Source: Rhodocyclaceae bacterium (GTDB taxonomy: Bacteria > Pseudomonadota > Gammaproteobacteria > Burkholderiales > Rhodocyclaceae). Taken from it: a stretch of DNA of 64,000 nt. Of the stretch, positions 1-9,191 are shown one piece after another (the first letter of the stretch is position 1; every line of letters starts with the position of its first letter). The translations under genes and the position numbers were made by a program. The notes beneath the pieces are model-generated. The model saw nothing but the letters and a program-made list of their open reading frames with translations, was not told the origin of the DNA and searched no databases. The stretch is taken from positions 950,123 to 1,014,122 of the forward strand of contig JADJEF010000018.1 in the NCBI GenBank assembly GCA_016702335.1, in the 5' to 3' direction.

Positions 1-1322
1 CGCCAGTGCCGCCGCCTTTTGAATATTTCGGAAGTCTTGCTGCCGCTGATAGCGCGCATAGACCGCCAGGGCTGACTGAAATACCCGCCGCACCCCCTCT
101 TCTCCCATCAAGCGGCGGGCAATCTGATCGGCCAACTCATGCTCACCGAGCGCCAGCGCGCCGCGCAGGCCATCAACAAGCCGCTCCTCCTTCATCGGCG
201 TGGTCAGCCACGCCTCGCGCATACCGAGAAACGGGCCTTTGCCTCTGGCCGGCGTTACCGCTGCGACCAGGCCAACAAAGCACAGCCGCTCGTCAAGCGC
301 CATCGGTTGATCCGACGAAATTTTGCGCAAACTCAGCTCGGCTTCAACCTCGTCACCCGCTTCAAGGTGAGCGCGTGTGAGGGCTAGAATGTCCGAGAGA
401 TTGCTAGCGGCATCACCGACCACATCGTTGGCCAGAACATCAGCCAAAGCCTTACGGGCCGTTTCGGTATCGCCATTGGCAAGGGCCGAGGCCGCCAGAC
501 GCCGCTTGCGTGAATAATTCTTGCTGTTCTTGGCATCAACCTCAGCTAATGTCTTTTGTGCCTCAGCATGATCTCCGAGCTCGGCACAGATTTCTGCCTT
601 GATATCGAATGCCTCGAAAAACCGGGCGATCCGGTCACCACTGTTTCAATCAACTCCTGCGCCTCTTTGAAACGCTTTTGCTGCATCAACGACTTGACGA
701 TGCCGACATTTGCCCAGGGGAAATTGTAAATTTCCAAAATATCCCTGTATGACTGCTCGGCATCGGTACCTCGCTGTTGTTCCAGGAGCAGTTCGGCATT
801 GCAACGCATGAAATCGACCCGATAAGGACGGCATTCCTTTCGCTCCTGACTTTGGTCAAGGAAGCGCTTGGCGTCAACGTAACGCTGCTCACGCTTGGCC
901 ACAAAATACGGGCGCATCACCTGCTTCTTCACCATCAGACGATCCAGCCGCAAACTCAGCAGTTCGGGTGAAAAAGGCTTGAGTATGTAGTCGTCGGGGA
1001 TGAGCTCGACGCAAGCGACCACCTGCTCGTAGGCCTGTTCGCCGGTGACCATCAGAAAGATTGCCTCTTCAGGAATCAAACGATTGCGCCGGACTTCCTC
1101 AAGCAACTGCTGCCCGGTACGCCCCGAGCCCATCATGTAGTCGCACAAAATCACATCTGGCGGCGTCGCGCGAATCTTGTTGATGGCATCGGTATAGCCT
1201 TGAGCCATCTCGACGATAAATCCACCCATGGTCTGAATAATCGAACGCAGACTCTGCCGAACCAGCGGCTGGTCGTCGATGACCATGAAGCGGTAGTTCT
1301 TGAAATCGTACAGCGCGCTCAT
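1..1322 (-). CDS. Response regulator with TPR-like C-terminal region (partial, frameshifted)
   Basis: The N-terminal ~130 residues form a CheY-like receiver domain: acidic pair DD at 16-17, phosphoacceptor Asp61 in ILCDYMMG, and the conserved Lys115 in YILKPFSPE. The rest is helical and repeat-like (AEQSYRDIL, KRFKEAQELIE), resembling TPR-containing response regulators. The uninterrupted frame from the ATG at 1322 ends at 546, but between about 650 and 630 (near a TTT run at 644-646) the reading shifts. From there a second open frame with the same TPR-like character (GDRIARFFEAFDIKAEI onward) continues to position 1, so the gene is cut by the window edge. It overlaps the upstream kinase-like gene by 4 bp, implying translational coupling. 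No DNA-binding output domain is visible; the TPR part may mediate protein contacts. The indel may be a sequencing error. Confidence 0.8.
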
Positions 1323-1975
1323 GGTACAAACAGCGAAAAAACCCCGCCGCCGAGGCTGCTGCCATTGGCAATCGTCACGCGACCGACGCGGCCATTGCGC
1401 TGATGCAGTTTGGCAACATGCTGAGCCACGTAAAGACCGAAGCCACGCTCATGAAAGCTGCTTTCGTCAAGCGTAGCGAAGCCGTTGCCATCGTCTTCCA
1501 CACGCAGCACCAGCGTGCCATCATCAAGCCGCGCCGACAGGCAGACCTGTGACCTGGCATGCTCTGCGGCGATGACCACCGCGTGATAGGCCACCTCAAG
1601 AATCAGTTCTCTATCCAACGGCCAGATGTCTCCGCCCAGAACTTCAGTATGAATCGTGATGTCCGACTGCCCGAGAATCGCACGCGCTGCCACGATAATA
1701 TCGTCGATGAGATAGCTCACCGGCACAGGGCTGATCCCTGGCTTGACGTCACCGGCAAGCACGTGATGAAAGAGCAGCGCGCGACTGAGTCGGTTAGTGG
1801 CTACCTCAATGCTGTGGCGCAAGGCCTGAGTATCGACGTCATCGATGGCACCGAGCCGCAAGGCTTCGGCGTCGGCAAACTCGAGATGCCGCTGTGCGTC
1901 GGTCATCGCCGTCAACAAGATCTGAGTCAGGGTTTTCAGGACACTCTCCTCTTGGCTGGGCAGCCAGTTTGCCAT
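1319..1975 (-). CDS. Histidine-kinase-like ATPase domain protein
   Basis: About 218 residues. The C-terminal half is a HATPase_c fold: G1 box VEDDGNGF and G2-like HERGFGLYVAQHVAKLH. No transmembrane segment or sensor domain is seen. A helical region with ALRHSIEVATNRLSRALLFHH could be a dimerisation helix, but there is no clear H-box. The position of the N-box reads LEVAYHAVVIAAEHA and lacks the usual Asn, so ATP binding may be altered. It overlaps the downstream response regulator by 4 bp and probably acts as its partner. The frame extends to a GTG at 1993, but ATG at 1975 is preferred. Cytosolic. Catalytic competence is uncertain. Confidence 0.7.
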   Translation of the reverse strand: MANWLPSQEESVLKTLTQILLTAMTDAQRHLEFADAEALRLGAIDDVDTQALRHSIEVATNRLSRALLFHHVLAGDVKPGISPVPVSYLIDDIIVAARAILGQSDITIHTEVLGGDIWPLDRELILEVAYHAVVIAAEHARSQVCLSARLDDGTLVLRVEDDGNGFATLDESSFHERGFGLYVAQHVAKLHQRNGRVGRVTIANGSSLGGGVFSLFVP

Positions 1976-2027
1976 GAGCGCAGGCGCACACAAAATGAGA
2001 GCACACGACTACAATCCGGCCCGCACT

Positions 2028-2115
2028 GCCAGAGTGGTGAAATTGGTAAACACAGCGGACTTAAAATCCGCCGCTCTAAAACAGCTTGCCGGTTCGATTC
2101 CGGTCTCTGGCACCA
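2028..2115 (+). tRNA. tRNA-Leu (anticodon UAA)
   Basis: Acceptor arms GCCAGAG (2028-2034) and CTCTGGC (2105-2111) pair fully, followed by A73 and an encoded CCA (2113-2115). The anticodon stem GCGGA/TCCGC encloses the loop CTTAAAA with anticodon TAA. The T-loop GGTTCGATTCC and a long variable arm fit a class II tRNA-Leu. A -10-like TACAAT lies at 2010-2015 just upstream. Confidence 0.97.
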
Positions 2116-2210
2116 CGGATTACGTTTAGCCACGCCGATTCAGTCCATAAATTCTCCTGTTGCTGGTAACAAATACAGGAAGTCTCCAGGAATCCTACGC
2201 ACAGACTCTG

Positions 2211-3497
2211 ATGACCACGACGCTTTTCGGCCAGCTGTTTTTACTGTTCCTGCTGCTCTCGATCAGCACTCGCTTATGGCTCACCGTGCGTCATGCCCGG
2301 CACGTCGGCGCTCATCGCGACCAGGTACCCCCAGCGTTCGCCGAGCACATATCGCTCACCGACCACCAAAAAGCAGCGGACTACACCCGCGCCAAGTGTT
2401 CGCTCGCCATTTGGGAAACACTCGCCGACGGAATTTTCCTGCTGGCCCTAACACTAGGGGGCGTGCTCAATGCCATCGCCATAACACTGCAGAGCGTCTT
2501 TGGCACCGGCTACCTCTGTGGTCTGGCGCTTTTCGCAGCGTCCGGGCTGATCAGCGCCATCATGAGCCTGCCATTTTCGTTGTACCGAACCTTCGTACTG
2601 GAGGCACGTTTCGGGTTCAATCAGATGACTTGGCGATTGTGGTTTGCCGATGGCGTCAAGGGCCTGGCGCTCGCCATCGCGCTGGGTACCCCGCTGCTGC
2701 TGTGCGCGCTATGGCTGATGGACGCAATGGGCGAACACTGGTGGCTCTACGTCTGGACTGTCTGGCTGTGTTTCAATTTGCTGATGCTGGCGATTTATCC
2801 GAGCTTCATCGCGCCGCTGTTCAATAAGTTCACTCCCCTGGAAGATGCGGCACTGAAGGAGCGCATCACAACCCTGCTGTCACGCTGCGGCTTCGCCAGC
2901 TCAGGACTGTTTGTCATGGACGGTTCCCGGCGATCAGCCCACGGCAATGCCTATTTCACTGGAATGGGCAAAGCCAAACGTATCGTCTTTTTCGACACCT
3001 TGCTCAAACATCTGCAAGGCCCGGAGATCGAGGCTGTACTGGCGCATGAGTTGGGGCATTTCCATTTTCGGCATGTCACCAAACGCATTGTCGTGATGGC
3101 CTTCGTCAGCCTCGTACTGCTGCGCGTGCTGGCCTGGCTGATGACCCAAGACTGGTTTTATCTGGGGCTGGGTCTGCAACTCGGCGCTGGCGGAACGGCG
3201 ATGGCCCTGCTCCTGTTCAGTCTGGTATTGCCTGTGTTCCTGTTTCCTGTAGCACCGCTGTTTGCCGCGCTATCACGACGCGATGAGTTTCAGGCCGATG
3301 CCTTTGCGGTGACTCACGCGAGTGCCGCTGACCTGACCCGAGCCTTGGTCAAGCTCTACCGCGACAATGCCGCGACCCTGACACCCGATCCGCTGTACTC
3401 GCTGTTTCACGACTCACATCCACCTGCCAGTGTACGCATCGGGCGCATCGCCCAAACTGCCAATGGCCAGCCGCTTCCCGCTGGTCAAAGCGCATGA
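2211..3497 (+). CDS. M48 family metallopeptidase (Ste24/HtpX-like)
   Basis: A 428-residue integral membrane protein with several hydrophobic helices and the zinc motif HELGH (about residues 279-283, in VLAHELGHFHFRH). A downstream acidic motif, RRDEFQADAFAV, supplies the third ligand, as in M48 peptidases of the Ste24/CAAX protease 1 type. Bacterial members are membrane proteases thought to act in protein quality control; the substrate here is unknown. The frame also opens at a TTG at 2160, but the ATG at 2211 directly precedes a typical first hydrophobic segment and is preferred. The stop overlaps the rsgA start by 4 bp. The segment around LQLGAGGTA coincides with a copy of the window's dispersed 27-bp repeat (3175-3200). 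Confidence 0.88.
   Translation: MTTTLFGQLFLLFLLLSISTRLWLTVRHARHVGAHRDQVPPAFAEHISLTDHQKAADYTRAKCSLAIWETLADGIFLLALTLGGVLNAIAITLQSVFGTGYLCGLALFAASGLISAIMSLPFSLYRTFVLEARFGFNQMTWRLWFADGVKGLALAIALGTPLLLCALWLMDAMGEHWWLYVWTVWLCFNLLMLAIYPSFIAPLFNKFTPLEDAALKERITTLLSRCGFASSGLFVMDGSRRSAHGNAYFTGMGKAKRIVFFDTLLKHLQGPEIEAVLAHELGHFHFRHVTKRIVVMAFVSLVLLRVLAWLMTQDWFYLGLGLQLGAGGTAMALLLFSLVLPVFLFPVAPLFAALSRRDEFQADAFAVTHASAADLTRALVKLYRDNAATLTPDPLYSLFHDSHPPASVRIGRIAQTANGQPLPAGQSA
3175..3200 (+). repeat. Dispersed 27-bp element, copy 1 (in M48 gene)
   Basis: One-mismatch version of the core (AACTCGGCGCTGG) followed four bases later by ACGGCG. Read in frame as LGAGGTA. Confidence 0.55.
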
Positions 3498-4372
3498 GCG
3501 CGCCGCAATCCGGCACCATCATCGCCGCCTTCGGGCGCCATTACGACGTGGCCATGGCGGATGGCAGCACGCGTACTGGCTACCCGCGCGGAAAGCGCAG
3601 CGCCTATGCCTGTGGCGACGAGGTAACACTTAGCGATGACGGCCAGCTGCTTGGGCATAGCGAGCGCCGCAGCCTGCTGCATCGTAGTGACGCATTTCGC
3701 GAAAAGCTGCTGGCCGCCAACGCCACCCAACTCATTGTGGTGGTTGCCACCGAGCCCTCGTTCTCGGATGAACTGATCAGCCGAGCCCTGATCGCTGCCG
3801 AGAATCAGGGGCTGCGTGCGTTGATCGTGCTCAACAAGACCGACTTGACCGACGCCTTGCCTGCCGCCTATGCCGTACTGGCTCCCTTTGCGGGACTGGG
3901 CTACCCGATTGTCGAACTATCTGCGCACACCAGCATTGCGCCGCTGCAGACTTTTCTGGTGGGTCAAGTCTCCATCCTGGTCGGCCAGTCGGGGATGGGG
4001 AAATCAACGCTGACCAACGCTCTGGTGCCAGCCGCCGCAGCCGCTACTCGCGAAATTTCGGCGGCGCTTGATACGGGTAAGCACACCACCACTTGTACGC
4101 GTCTCTATCGACTCGACGCCGCAGGCAGTGCTCTGATCGACAGCCCCGGATTGCAGGAATTCGGCTTGGCTCACCTCGGGCGCGACGAAATTGCTGCGGG
4201 TTTCATCGAGTTTCAGCCCTATATCGGGCATTGTCGCTATCGCGATTGCCGTCATCAGCACGAACCGGACTGTGCAATCAAAAGCGCGGTGGCGCAGGGC
4301 AAGATTCATCCGCGCCGCTTGCAGCACTTTGCCGCCCTGATGGATCAACTGGCAGCGCGGCCAAACTACTGA
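3494..4372 (+). CDS. rsgA: Ribosome small-subunit-dependent GTPase A
   Basis: 292 residues, normal length. The order is circularly permuted as in YlqF/YawG GTPases: an N-terminal OB-like domain (GTIIAAFGRHYDVAMADG), then the NKTD specificity motif, P-loop GQSGMGKST (about residues 163-171), switch region DTGKHTTTCTRLY and DSPGLQEFGL, then a C-terminal zinc finger with C, H and C ligands in HCRYRDCRHQHEPDCAIK. RsgA assists late 30S subunit maturation. The start overlaps the preceding protease stop (ATGA), so the two are co-translated. Confidence 0.96.
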   Translation: MSAPQSGTIIAAFGRHYDVAMADGSTRTGYPRGKRSAYACGDEVTLSDDGQLLGHSERRSLLHRSDAFREKLLAANATQLIVVVATEPSFSDELISRALIAAENQGLRALIVLNKTDLTDALPAAYAVLAPFAGLGYPIVELSAHTSIAPLQTFLVGQVSILVGQSGMGKSTLTNALVPAAAAATREISAALDTGKHTTTCTRLYRLDAAGSALIDSPGLQEFGLAHLGRDEIAAGFIEFQPYIGHCRYRDCRHQHEPDCAIKSAVAQGKIHPRRLQHFAALMDQLAARPNY

Positions 4373-4384
4373 CCGAGTTCAGCC

Positions 4385-5365
4385 ATGGATCGCACCGAAC
4401 GCTTTTACAAGATCGACCAGATGATTCACGAGCGGACTCTGGTCAGCTTTGCTCAGTTGCAAGAAGCACTGGAAGTTTCGCGGGCGACGCTCAAGCGCGA
4501 TCTGGAATATATGCGTAACCGGCTCAATGCCCCCATCCTCTGGGATCGAGAAGCCGGCGGCTACCGGTTTGAGCAAAGCACCGGTGCCTCGGGTGCGAGC
4601 TATGAGTTGCCTGGCCTGTGGTTCAACGCCAACGAAGTGCACGCCCTGCTCACTATGCAGCACCTGCTCGAAAATCTCGCTCCGGGCGGCATTCTTACGC
4701 CACATATTCAACCGCTCATGGCCCGCCTTAACAACCTGCTTGGTGCCTCCAGGCACAGCGCTGAGGAAGTGCGGCGGCGGGTGCTGATCGTCGCCGCGAC
4801 GCGGCGCACGCTGCCGCTGGCCCATTTTGAAAAAATTGGCTCGGCCCTGCTCGGCCGCCGGCGACTGCAGATCCGTTACTTCGCCCGAGGCAGCGGAGCA
4901 ACCACCGAGCGCGAGATTTCTCCCCAGCGCCTGGTGCACTATCGCGAAAACTGGTACCTCGATGCCTGGTGTCATTTGCGCAACGAGGTACGCAACTTTG
5001 CCGCTGACTCCATCCTTCACCTCGACATTCTCGCCAGTCCAGCCCGCGAGGTTTCGGCGCAAATGATGAACGCTTCGCTCGGTCCCGGCTACGGCATCAT
5101 CGCCAACGGCAAGGTGCAATGGGCGCGACTGCGCTTCACCCCCGAGCGGGCGCGCTGGGTCGCCCAGGAAACCTGGCACGCCGACCAGCGCGGCAAAGTG
5201 GATGCGCAAGGCAACTATGTTCTTGAGGTGCCATTTTCCGATCACAGAGAGTTGATCATGGACATCCTGCGCTACGGTGCCGACGTTGAAGTGCTGGCCC
5301 CGCCGACGCTGCGCGCACGCGTGGCTGGCGAGGCGACACGCTTGATGGAGCTGTATTCGCGCTGA
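4385..5365 (+). CDS. WYL-domain transcriptional regulator (YafY/DeoR-like)
   Basis: 326 residues. An N-terminal helix-turn-helix (TERFYKIDQMIHERTLVSFAQLQEALEVSRATLKRDLEYM) precedes a WYL domain with ISPQRLVHYRENWYLDAWCHLRNEVRNFA, and a C-terminal WCX-like extension (VEVLAPPTLRARVAGEA). WYL regulators bind nucleic acid or nucleotide ligands and control DNA-damage, defence or metabolic genes; the target here is not evident. It begins 12 bp after rsgA and probably belongs to the same transcript. Confidence 0.88.
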   Translation: MDRTERFYKIDQMIHERTLVSFAQLQEALEVSRATLKRDLEYMRNRLNAPILWDREAGGYRFEQSTGASGASYELPGLWFNANEVHALLTMQHLLENLAPGGILTPHIQPLMARLNNLLGASRHSAEEVRRRVLIVAATRRTLPLAHFEKIGSALLGRRRLQIRYFARGSGATTEREISPQRLVHYRENWYLDAWCHLRNEVRNFAADSILHLDILASPAREVSAQMMNASLGPGYGIIANGKVQWARLRFTPERARWVAQETWHADQRGKVDAQGNYVLEVPFSDHRELIMDILRYGADVEVLAPPTLRARVAGEATRLMELYSR

Positions 5366-5404
5366 ATCTCAGCGACCATTAAAAACAAAAGCCACCAGCC
5401 AAGT

Positions 5405-5431
5405 CGCCGTCTCGCCAGCGCCGACTTGCGA
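5405..5431 (-). repeat. Dispersed 27-bp element, copy 2 (intergenic)
   Basis: Complement of the exact core AAGTCGGCGCTGG with the ACGGCG flank. It lies in the 195-bp gap between the WYL regulator and the response-regulator/EAL gene, where no gene is seen. Confidence 0.8.
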
Positions 5432-5560
5432 AAGGGGCCTCATTGAACATCGCGCTCAACCCATCAAGCGCAACGCAACACGAAACAAAGCAGCGGGAAG
5501 CATTGCCTCAAGCCGACAACACGGTTAGGATTGCCCCCAATAACAAGGAGACTGCAACAG

Positions 5561-7776
5561 ATGGTTGACCACGACGACGACGACATTCTTGCGTTGGTCA
5601 GTGATGACGAAACAGGCCCGAATCGGGCCGGGCACCGCTGCTGGCGGGTGCTGATCGTCGATGACGATCAGGATGTACATCAAGCCACAGAGTTCGCCAT
5701 GACTAACACGCCGATTCTCGGGCGCCCCTTGTTCTTCATGCACGCGTACTCTTCAGACGACGCTATTGCGTTATTGAAGCAAGAGAAGGATGTGTCAGTG
5801 ATTCTCCTTGATGTCGTCATGGAGCGTGAGGATGCCGGCCTGCGTCTCGTCAAGATCATCCGCGACGAACTTGGCATTACCGAATCGCGCATCATTCTGC
5901 GCACCGGCCAACCCGGCTATGCGCCCGAGATGGATGCGATCCGTGACTACGATATCAATGATTACAAGACCAAGTCGGAACTGTCGCGCAATCGTCTGTA
6001 CACAACACTGACCGCAGCGATTCGCTCCTATGACCAGATTCATGCCATCAACGCCAGTCGTCGTGGCTTGGGCATGATCATCCGCGCCAGCGCCGAGCTC
6101 ATGGCTCACCACGGCATGCGGGAATTTGCCGCCGGCATCATTACCCAACTCGCCGGCCTGCTGGGGCTCTCGCCCGAAGGCGTCGTCTGTGCTCACGACC
6201 GTGGCCACGACCCTAGCCAGGCGCGGATTGTCGCGGCCGCTGGTCGCTACACGAAGTGCATCGAGCACCCACTGTCCAGCATCGACCGTCCTGCAGTCGG
6301 GGTTGCATTACGCAAAGCGATGGAAGCCCGCCAAAGCCAATTCACTGATGAGAGCACAACACTGTTTTTCCCGGGTGAATCGGGTCATGACATGGCGGCC
6401 TACATCGAAACAGCGGTGCCGCTGGACGAGCTTGATTTCCAGTTGCTGGAGGTTTTTGCACCAATATCGCCATCAGCCTGGACAATGTGATTCTCTTCGG
6501 GCAACTCAATGACCATGCTTACAACGATCAACTGCTGGGCATTCCCAACCGGCTGTCTTTTGTTCAGAGCATTGATGCGGTCATTGGTGTCGGGCGTAAA
6601 GACGACACCATTGCCCTGATTGACATTGATCACTTTGCCCCGCTGAACGATGCGCTAGGGCACAATTATGGCGACATGCTGCTGGCAGCGGTCACTGCAC
6701 GACTGAGGGAATCACTCCCCCCGGAAGCGATCATTGCACGCGTAGCGGCCGACGCCTTTGGCGTACTGGGTAACGACTCGATTGTTAGCCCGGAACGCCT
6801 GCAAGCTATTTTTCGATCGGCGTTCAGGATCGACAACAGCGATCATCAGCTGTCTGTTTCGATCGGATTGGCGCGTCTCACTGAAATCGATGGCAATGGT
6901 AGCGACGCCCTGAAGTGCACCAATATCGCGTTAAGCCGCGCCAAGGAAGGGCCGCGAGGAGAATTCTGCTATTTCGTTCGCGACATGGAACTGCACACAC
7001 GTAACCGCGTGCGCCTGTTGCAGGATTTGCGCGCGGCCTTCGATCAGGATCGACTCTTCGTGGTGTATCAGCCGCAAATCGGCCTCGCGACGCGCCGAGT
7101 CATTGGCGTGGAAGCACTGCTACGCTGGCGTAACGATCAAGGTCGCTTCGTACCGCCGGATCAGTTCATCCCACTGGCCGAGAATTCCGGGATGATTATC
7201 AGCATGGGCGAGTGGGTGATGCGTACCGCCTGCCTCGGCTTGCGCAAGTTTCAGCGCGAAGGTATTGAAAACCTGCGCATGGCAGTTAACGTTTCGGTCA
7301 ACCAATTCCGTCATCCCCAATTTCTGGCGAGTGTCGATGCGGTACTCAAAGAGAGCGGCATTGATCCCAAATTGCTCGAGTTGGAAATCACCGAATCAAT
7401 CGCAATGCTTGAGTACGAGTTCATGCTGGGAATGATCAATCAGCTGAAGTCGCGTGGCGTAATGGTAGCGATCGACGATTTCGGTACCGGCTTCTCATCA
7501 CTGAGCTACCTTGAGCGCCTGAATGTTGATCGCCTGAAAATCGATCGGTCCTTCATCTCGCAGATGACGCAAGCCAACAGCAGTCAGCGAATTGTAGAAA
7601 CGATCCTCCAGTTGGGACACAGCCTGGATCTCAGCATTATTGCTGAAGGCGTGGAAACCGAGGAGCAAGCCGCCGCACTGCACGCAATCGGGTGTGAAGA
7701 GGCGCAGGGCTTTCTGTTTGCCAAGCCGCTCGAAGTCAATGATCTGCTGGCCTATATCAAATCCACCAACACCTGA
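5561..7776 (+). CDS. Response regulator - DUF3369 - degenerate GGDEF - EAL protein (one frameshift)
   Basis: Start chosen at ATG 5561, ten bases after AAGGAG. Order: receiver domain (VLIVDDDQD, phosphoacceptor Asp in ILLDVVMER), DUF3369 region (GLGMIIRASAELM to LEVF), GGDEF domain (about residues 320-470) and EAL domain to the end. The EAL motif is intact (VEALLRW, LELEITES, IDDFGTGFSSLSYL, AEGVET), predicting c-di-GMP phosphodiesterase activity. The GGDEF signature reads RVAADAFG, so the cyclase half is probably catalytically dead and may be regulatory. The frame breaks at a run of five T (6453-6457). Adding one T restores LEVFCTNIAISLDNVILFG and gives 738 residues, so a homopolymer error is likely. 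A terminator follows at once. Confidence 0.85.
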
Positions 7777-7782
7777 TCAAAA

Positions 7783-7809
7783 AAAAACCGGGCTTAGGCC
7801 CGGGTTTTT
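7783..7809. terminator. Rho-independent terminator
   Basis: A-run, then ACCGGGC, a short loop, GGCCCGGG and TTTTT. It sits between the convergent EAL gene and the Gly-rich gene and can serve both directions. Confidence 0.85.
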
Positions 7810-7832
7810 CACTTCCTGTGAAAGCACACTGG

Positions 7833-8255
7833 TTAGGTGCCAGACGTTCCGCCACTCGAGCCCCCAGAACCTCCGGGGCCTGCACCAGGGCCTGGCTGGG
7901 CCGGCTTCTTGGGCCCACCAGGTTTGCTCTTGCGATTGGCACCACCGTGGCGCTTCCAATTGCCACCACCCGGGGCCCCTCCCCCGGGACCACCCGATCC
8001 ACCACCACCGCTGCTACCACCGCCGCCACTGCGCTGCCCGTGACTACGGCCTTCGTTCATACGCGGCGCCGTCGAACCAACGCGATTACCCGGCGCCAGC
8101 TGGATTTCGATCTCGATCAACTCATCCCACTGCTCGTCGTTCCGCTGACTATCCGGGATGGAGAGTAACTCGCGCATCCTGCGCTTAAGGTCGATGGACA
8201 CCGGCGCGGGTTGAGCCGGAATGGCATCCTGAGGGGCATCGTTAGTATCGGTCAT
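7833..8255 (-). CDS. Glycine-rich C-terminal tail protein, unknown function
   Basis: About 140 residues from ATG 8255 (MTDTNDAPQ). The first ~75 residues look folded: SIDLKRRMRELLSIPDSQRNDEQWDELIEIEIQLAPGNR. The rest is low complexity, with runs of Gly/Ser/Pro interspersed with basic residues (NWKRHGGANRKSKPGGPKK), resembling disordered RNA- or surface-binding tails. No family recognised. The frame could extend upstream to 8396, but those residues look non-coding. It converges on the EAL gene and shares the bidirectional terminator. Confidence 0.6.
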   Translation of the reverse strand: MTDTNDAPQDAIPAQPAPVSIDLKRRMRELLSIPDSQRNDEQWDELIEIEIQLAPGNRVGSTAPRMNEGRSHGQRSGGGGSSGGGGSGGPGGGAPGGGNWKRHGGANRKSKPGGPKKPAQPGPGAGPGGSGGSSGGTSGT

Positions 8256-8433
8256 GCCACGATTATCAACTAAAAAGCATCTTTTCGCCTGCCAATGGCC
8301 CGAACAGTTGCACTCGTATTTGGCTTCCTGATGAGAGACAAAGAAGTCATTCACGGTCGGCCGATTATGACTGAGGCCTATTGACTCAATCCGCAAGGGT
8401 TAAGGAGCGCAGGCCAATGTCGTTAATGAAACC

Positions 8434-9072
8434 ATGCTAACCCCCGTTGCCATCGCCACCTGGATCTCGTTTTGTGTCCCATGGGCTGAGCCCCGCTTGC
8501 TGGCCGCTTTGATTGAAGCTGGTTCCGCAGGTGACCCTTACCTCATTGCCGACGATGCTGACGGACGCAATTCGCCGGCCACACAGGCCGCAGCCATCAA
8601 AACATTGCGTAAGCGTGTTGCTCAGGAAGCTTCGCCAAACAAAGGCTCGAATGCGCTTTACCTTGGGCTCACCCAACTCCCCACACGCTCTTTGCCTGCC
8701 CTCGGTGTGTCGCCAGAAGTAGCGATCGATAAATGCGCCAACCTTGAGATTGGCTACACACTGTTTCTGAGTGCGTACGAAGAGGCCGGAAAAAATGAAA
8801 AGTCACCTTGGAAACGGCTATCGGCGGCTTATAACTATTACCGCACCGGCGTTATGGCACTCGACACCCCGTACTCGAAGCGGGCCACCGATTATCTGAT
8901 GTCGGGCAAAGTCATTGCCGCCGCCGCTATGACTGATCCGCTCTATCACTCAGTAGCCGGCGAGTGGTCCGCCGGTATGGCGACACGCCATGCGATGCGG
9001 CCTGCTACCGACCCGGCGGCTGTCCTGATCGCCTCTGGACAACTGGCACAACGCACCCGTCAGCTTTACTAG
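8434..9072 (+). CDS. VirB1-like lytic transglycosylase-related protein
   Basis: 212 residues. The layout fits SLT-fold VirB1 proteins: PRLLAALIEAGSAGDPYLI near the N-terminus (Glu at the catalytic position), NALYLGLTQLPTRSLPALGV, then CANLEIGYTLFLSAYEEA and WKRLSAAYNYYRTGV, matching the DPC-NL-G-xL and AxYNxG blocks of the family. A short hydrophobic start (MLTPVAIATWISFCV) may be a signal or anchor. VirB1 proteins cut peptidoglycan to let type IV secretion or conjugation machinery assemble, yet no such genes are visible nearby, so this is an orphan. Function inferred from motif order only. Confidence 0.6.
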   Translation: MLTPVAIATWISFCVPWAEPRLLAALIEAGSAGDPYLIADDADGRNSPATQAAAIKTLRKRVAQEASPNKGSNALYLGLTQLPTRSLPALGVSPEVAIDKCANLEIGYTLFLSAYEEAGKNEKSPWKRLSAAYNYYRTGVMALDTPYSKRATDYLMSGKVIAAAAMTDPLYHSVAGEWSAGMATRHAMRPATDPAAVLIASGQLAQRTRQLY

Positions 9073-9191
9073 GCCAGTATTTTTCAGCGTGTTGTCGCGC
9101 TTTTCTGCAGTTTGATCGCATGGTTGGCCAGGGCTACGAGCTCCGTGCGCTGGGTGCATAATGAAAGTTCCTGCCACGCACGCCCGCCATC

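Noticed and set aside
1559..2827. Long plus-strand frame crossing the kinase-like gene, tRNA-Leu and the M48 gene
   Set aside because: It runs through a tRNA and two better supported genes; composition is that of a shadow frame.
6086..6098. CCAGCGCCGAGCT resembling the repeat core
   Set aside because: Several mismatches and no flank; it encodes ordinary protein sequence (RASAEL).
7837..8043. Open frame on the plus strand rich in Pro/Leu opposite the Gly-rich gene
   Set aside because: It is the complement of Gly/Pro codon runs of the minus-strand gene, with no independent start signal.
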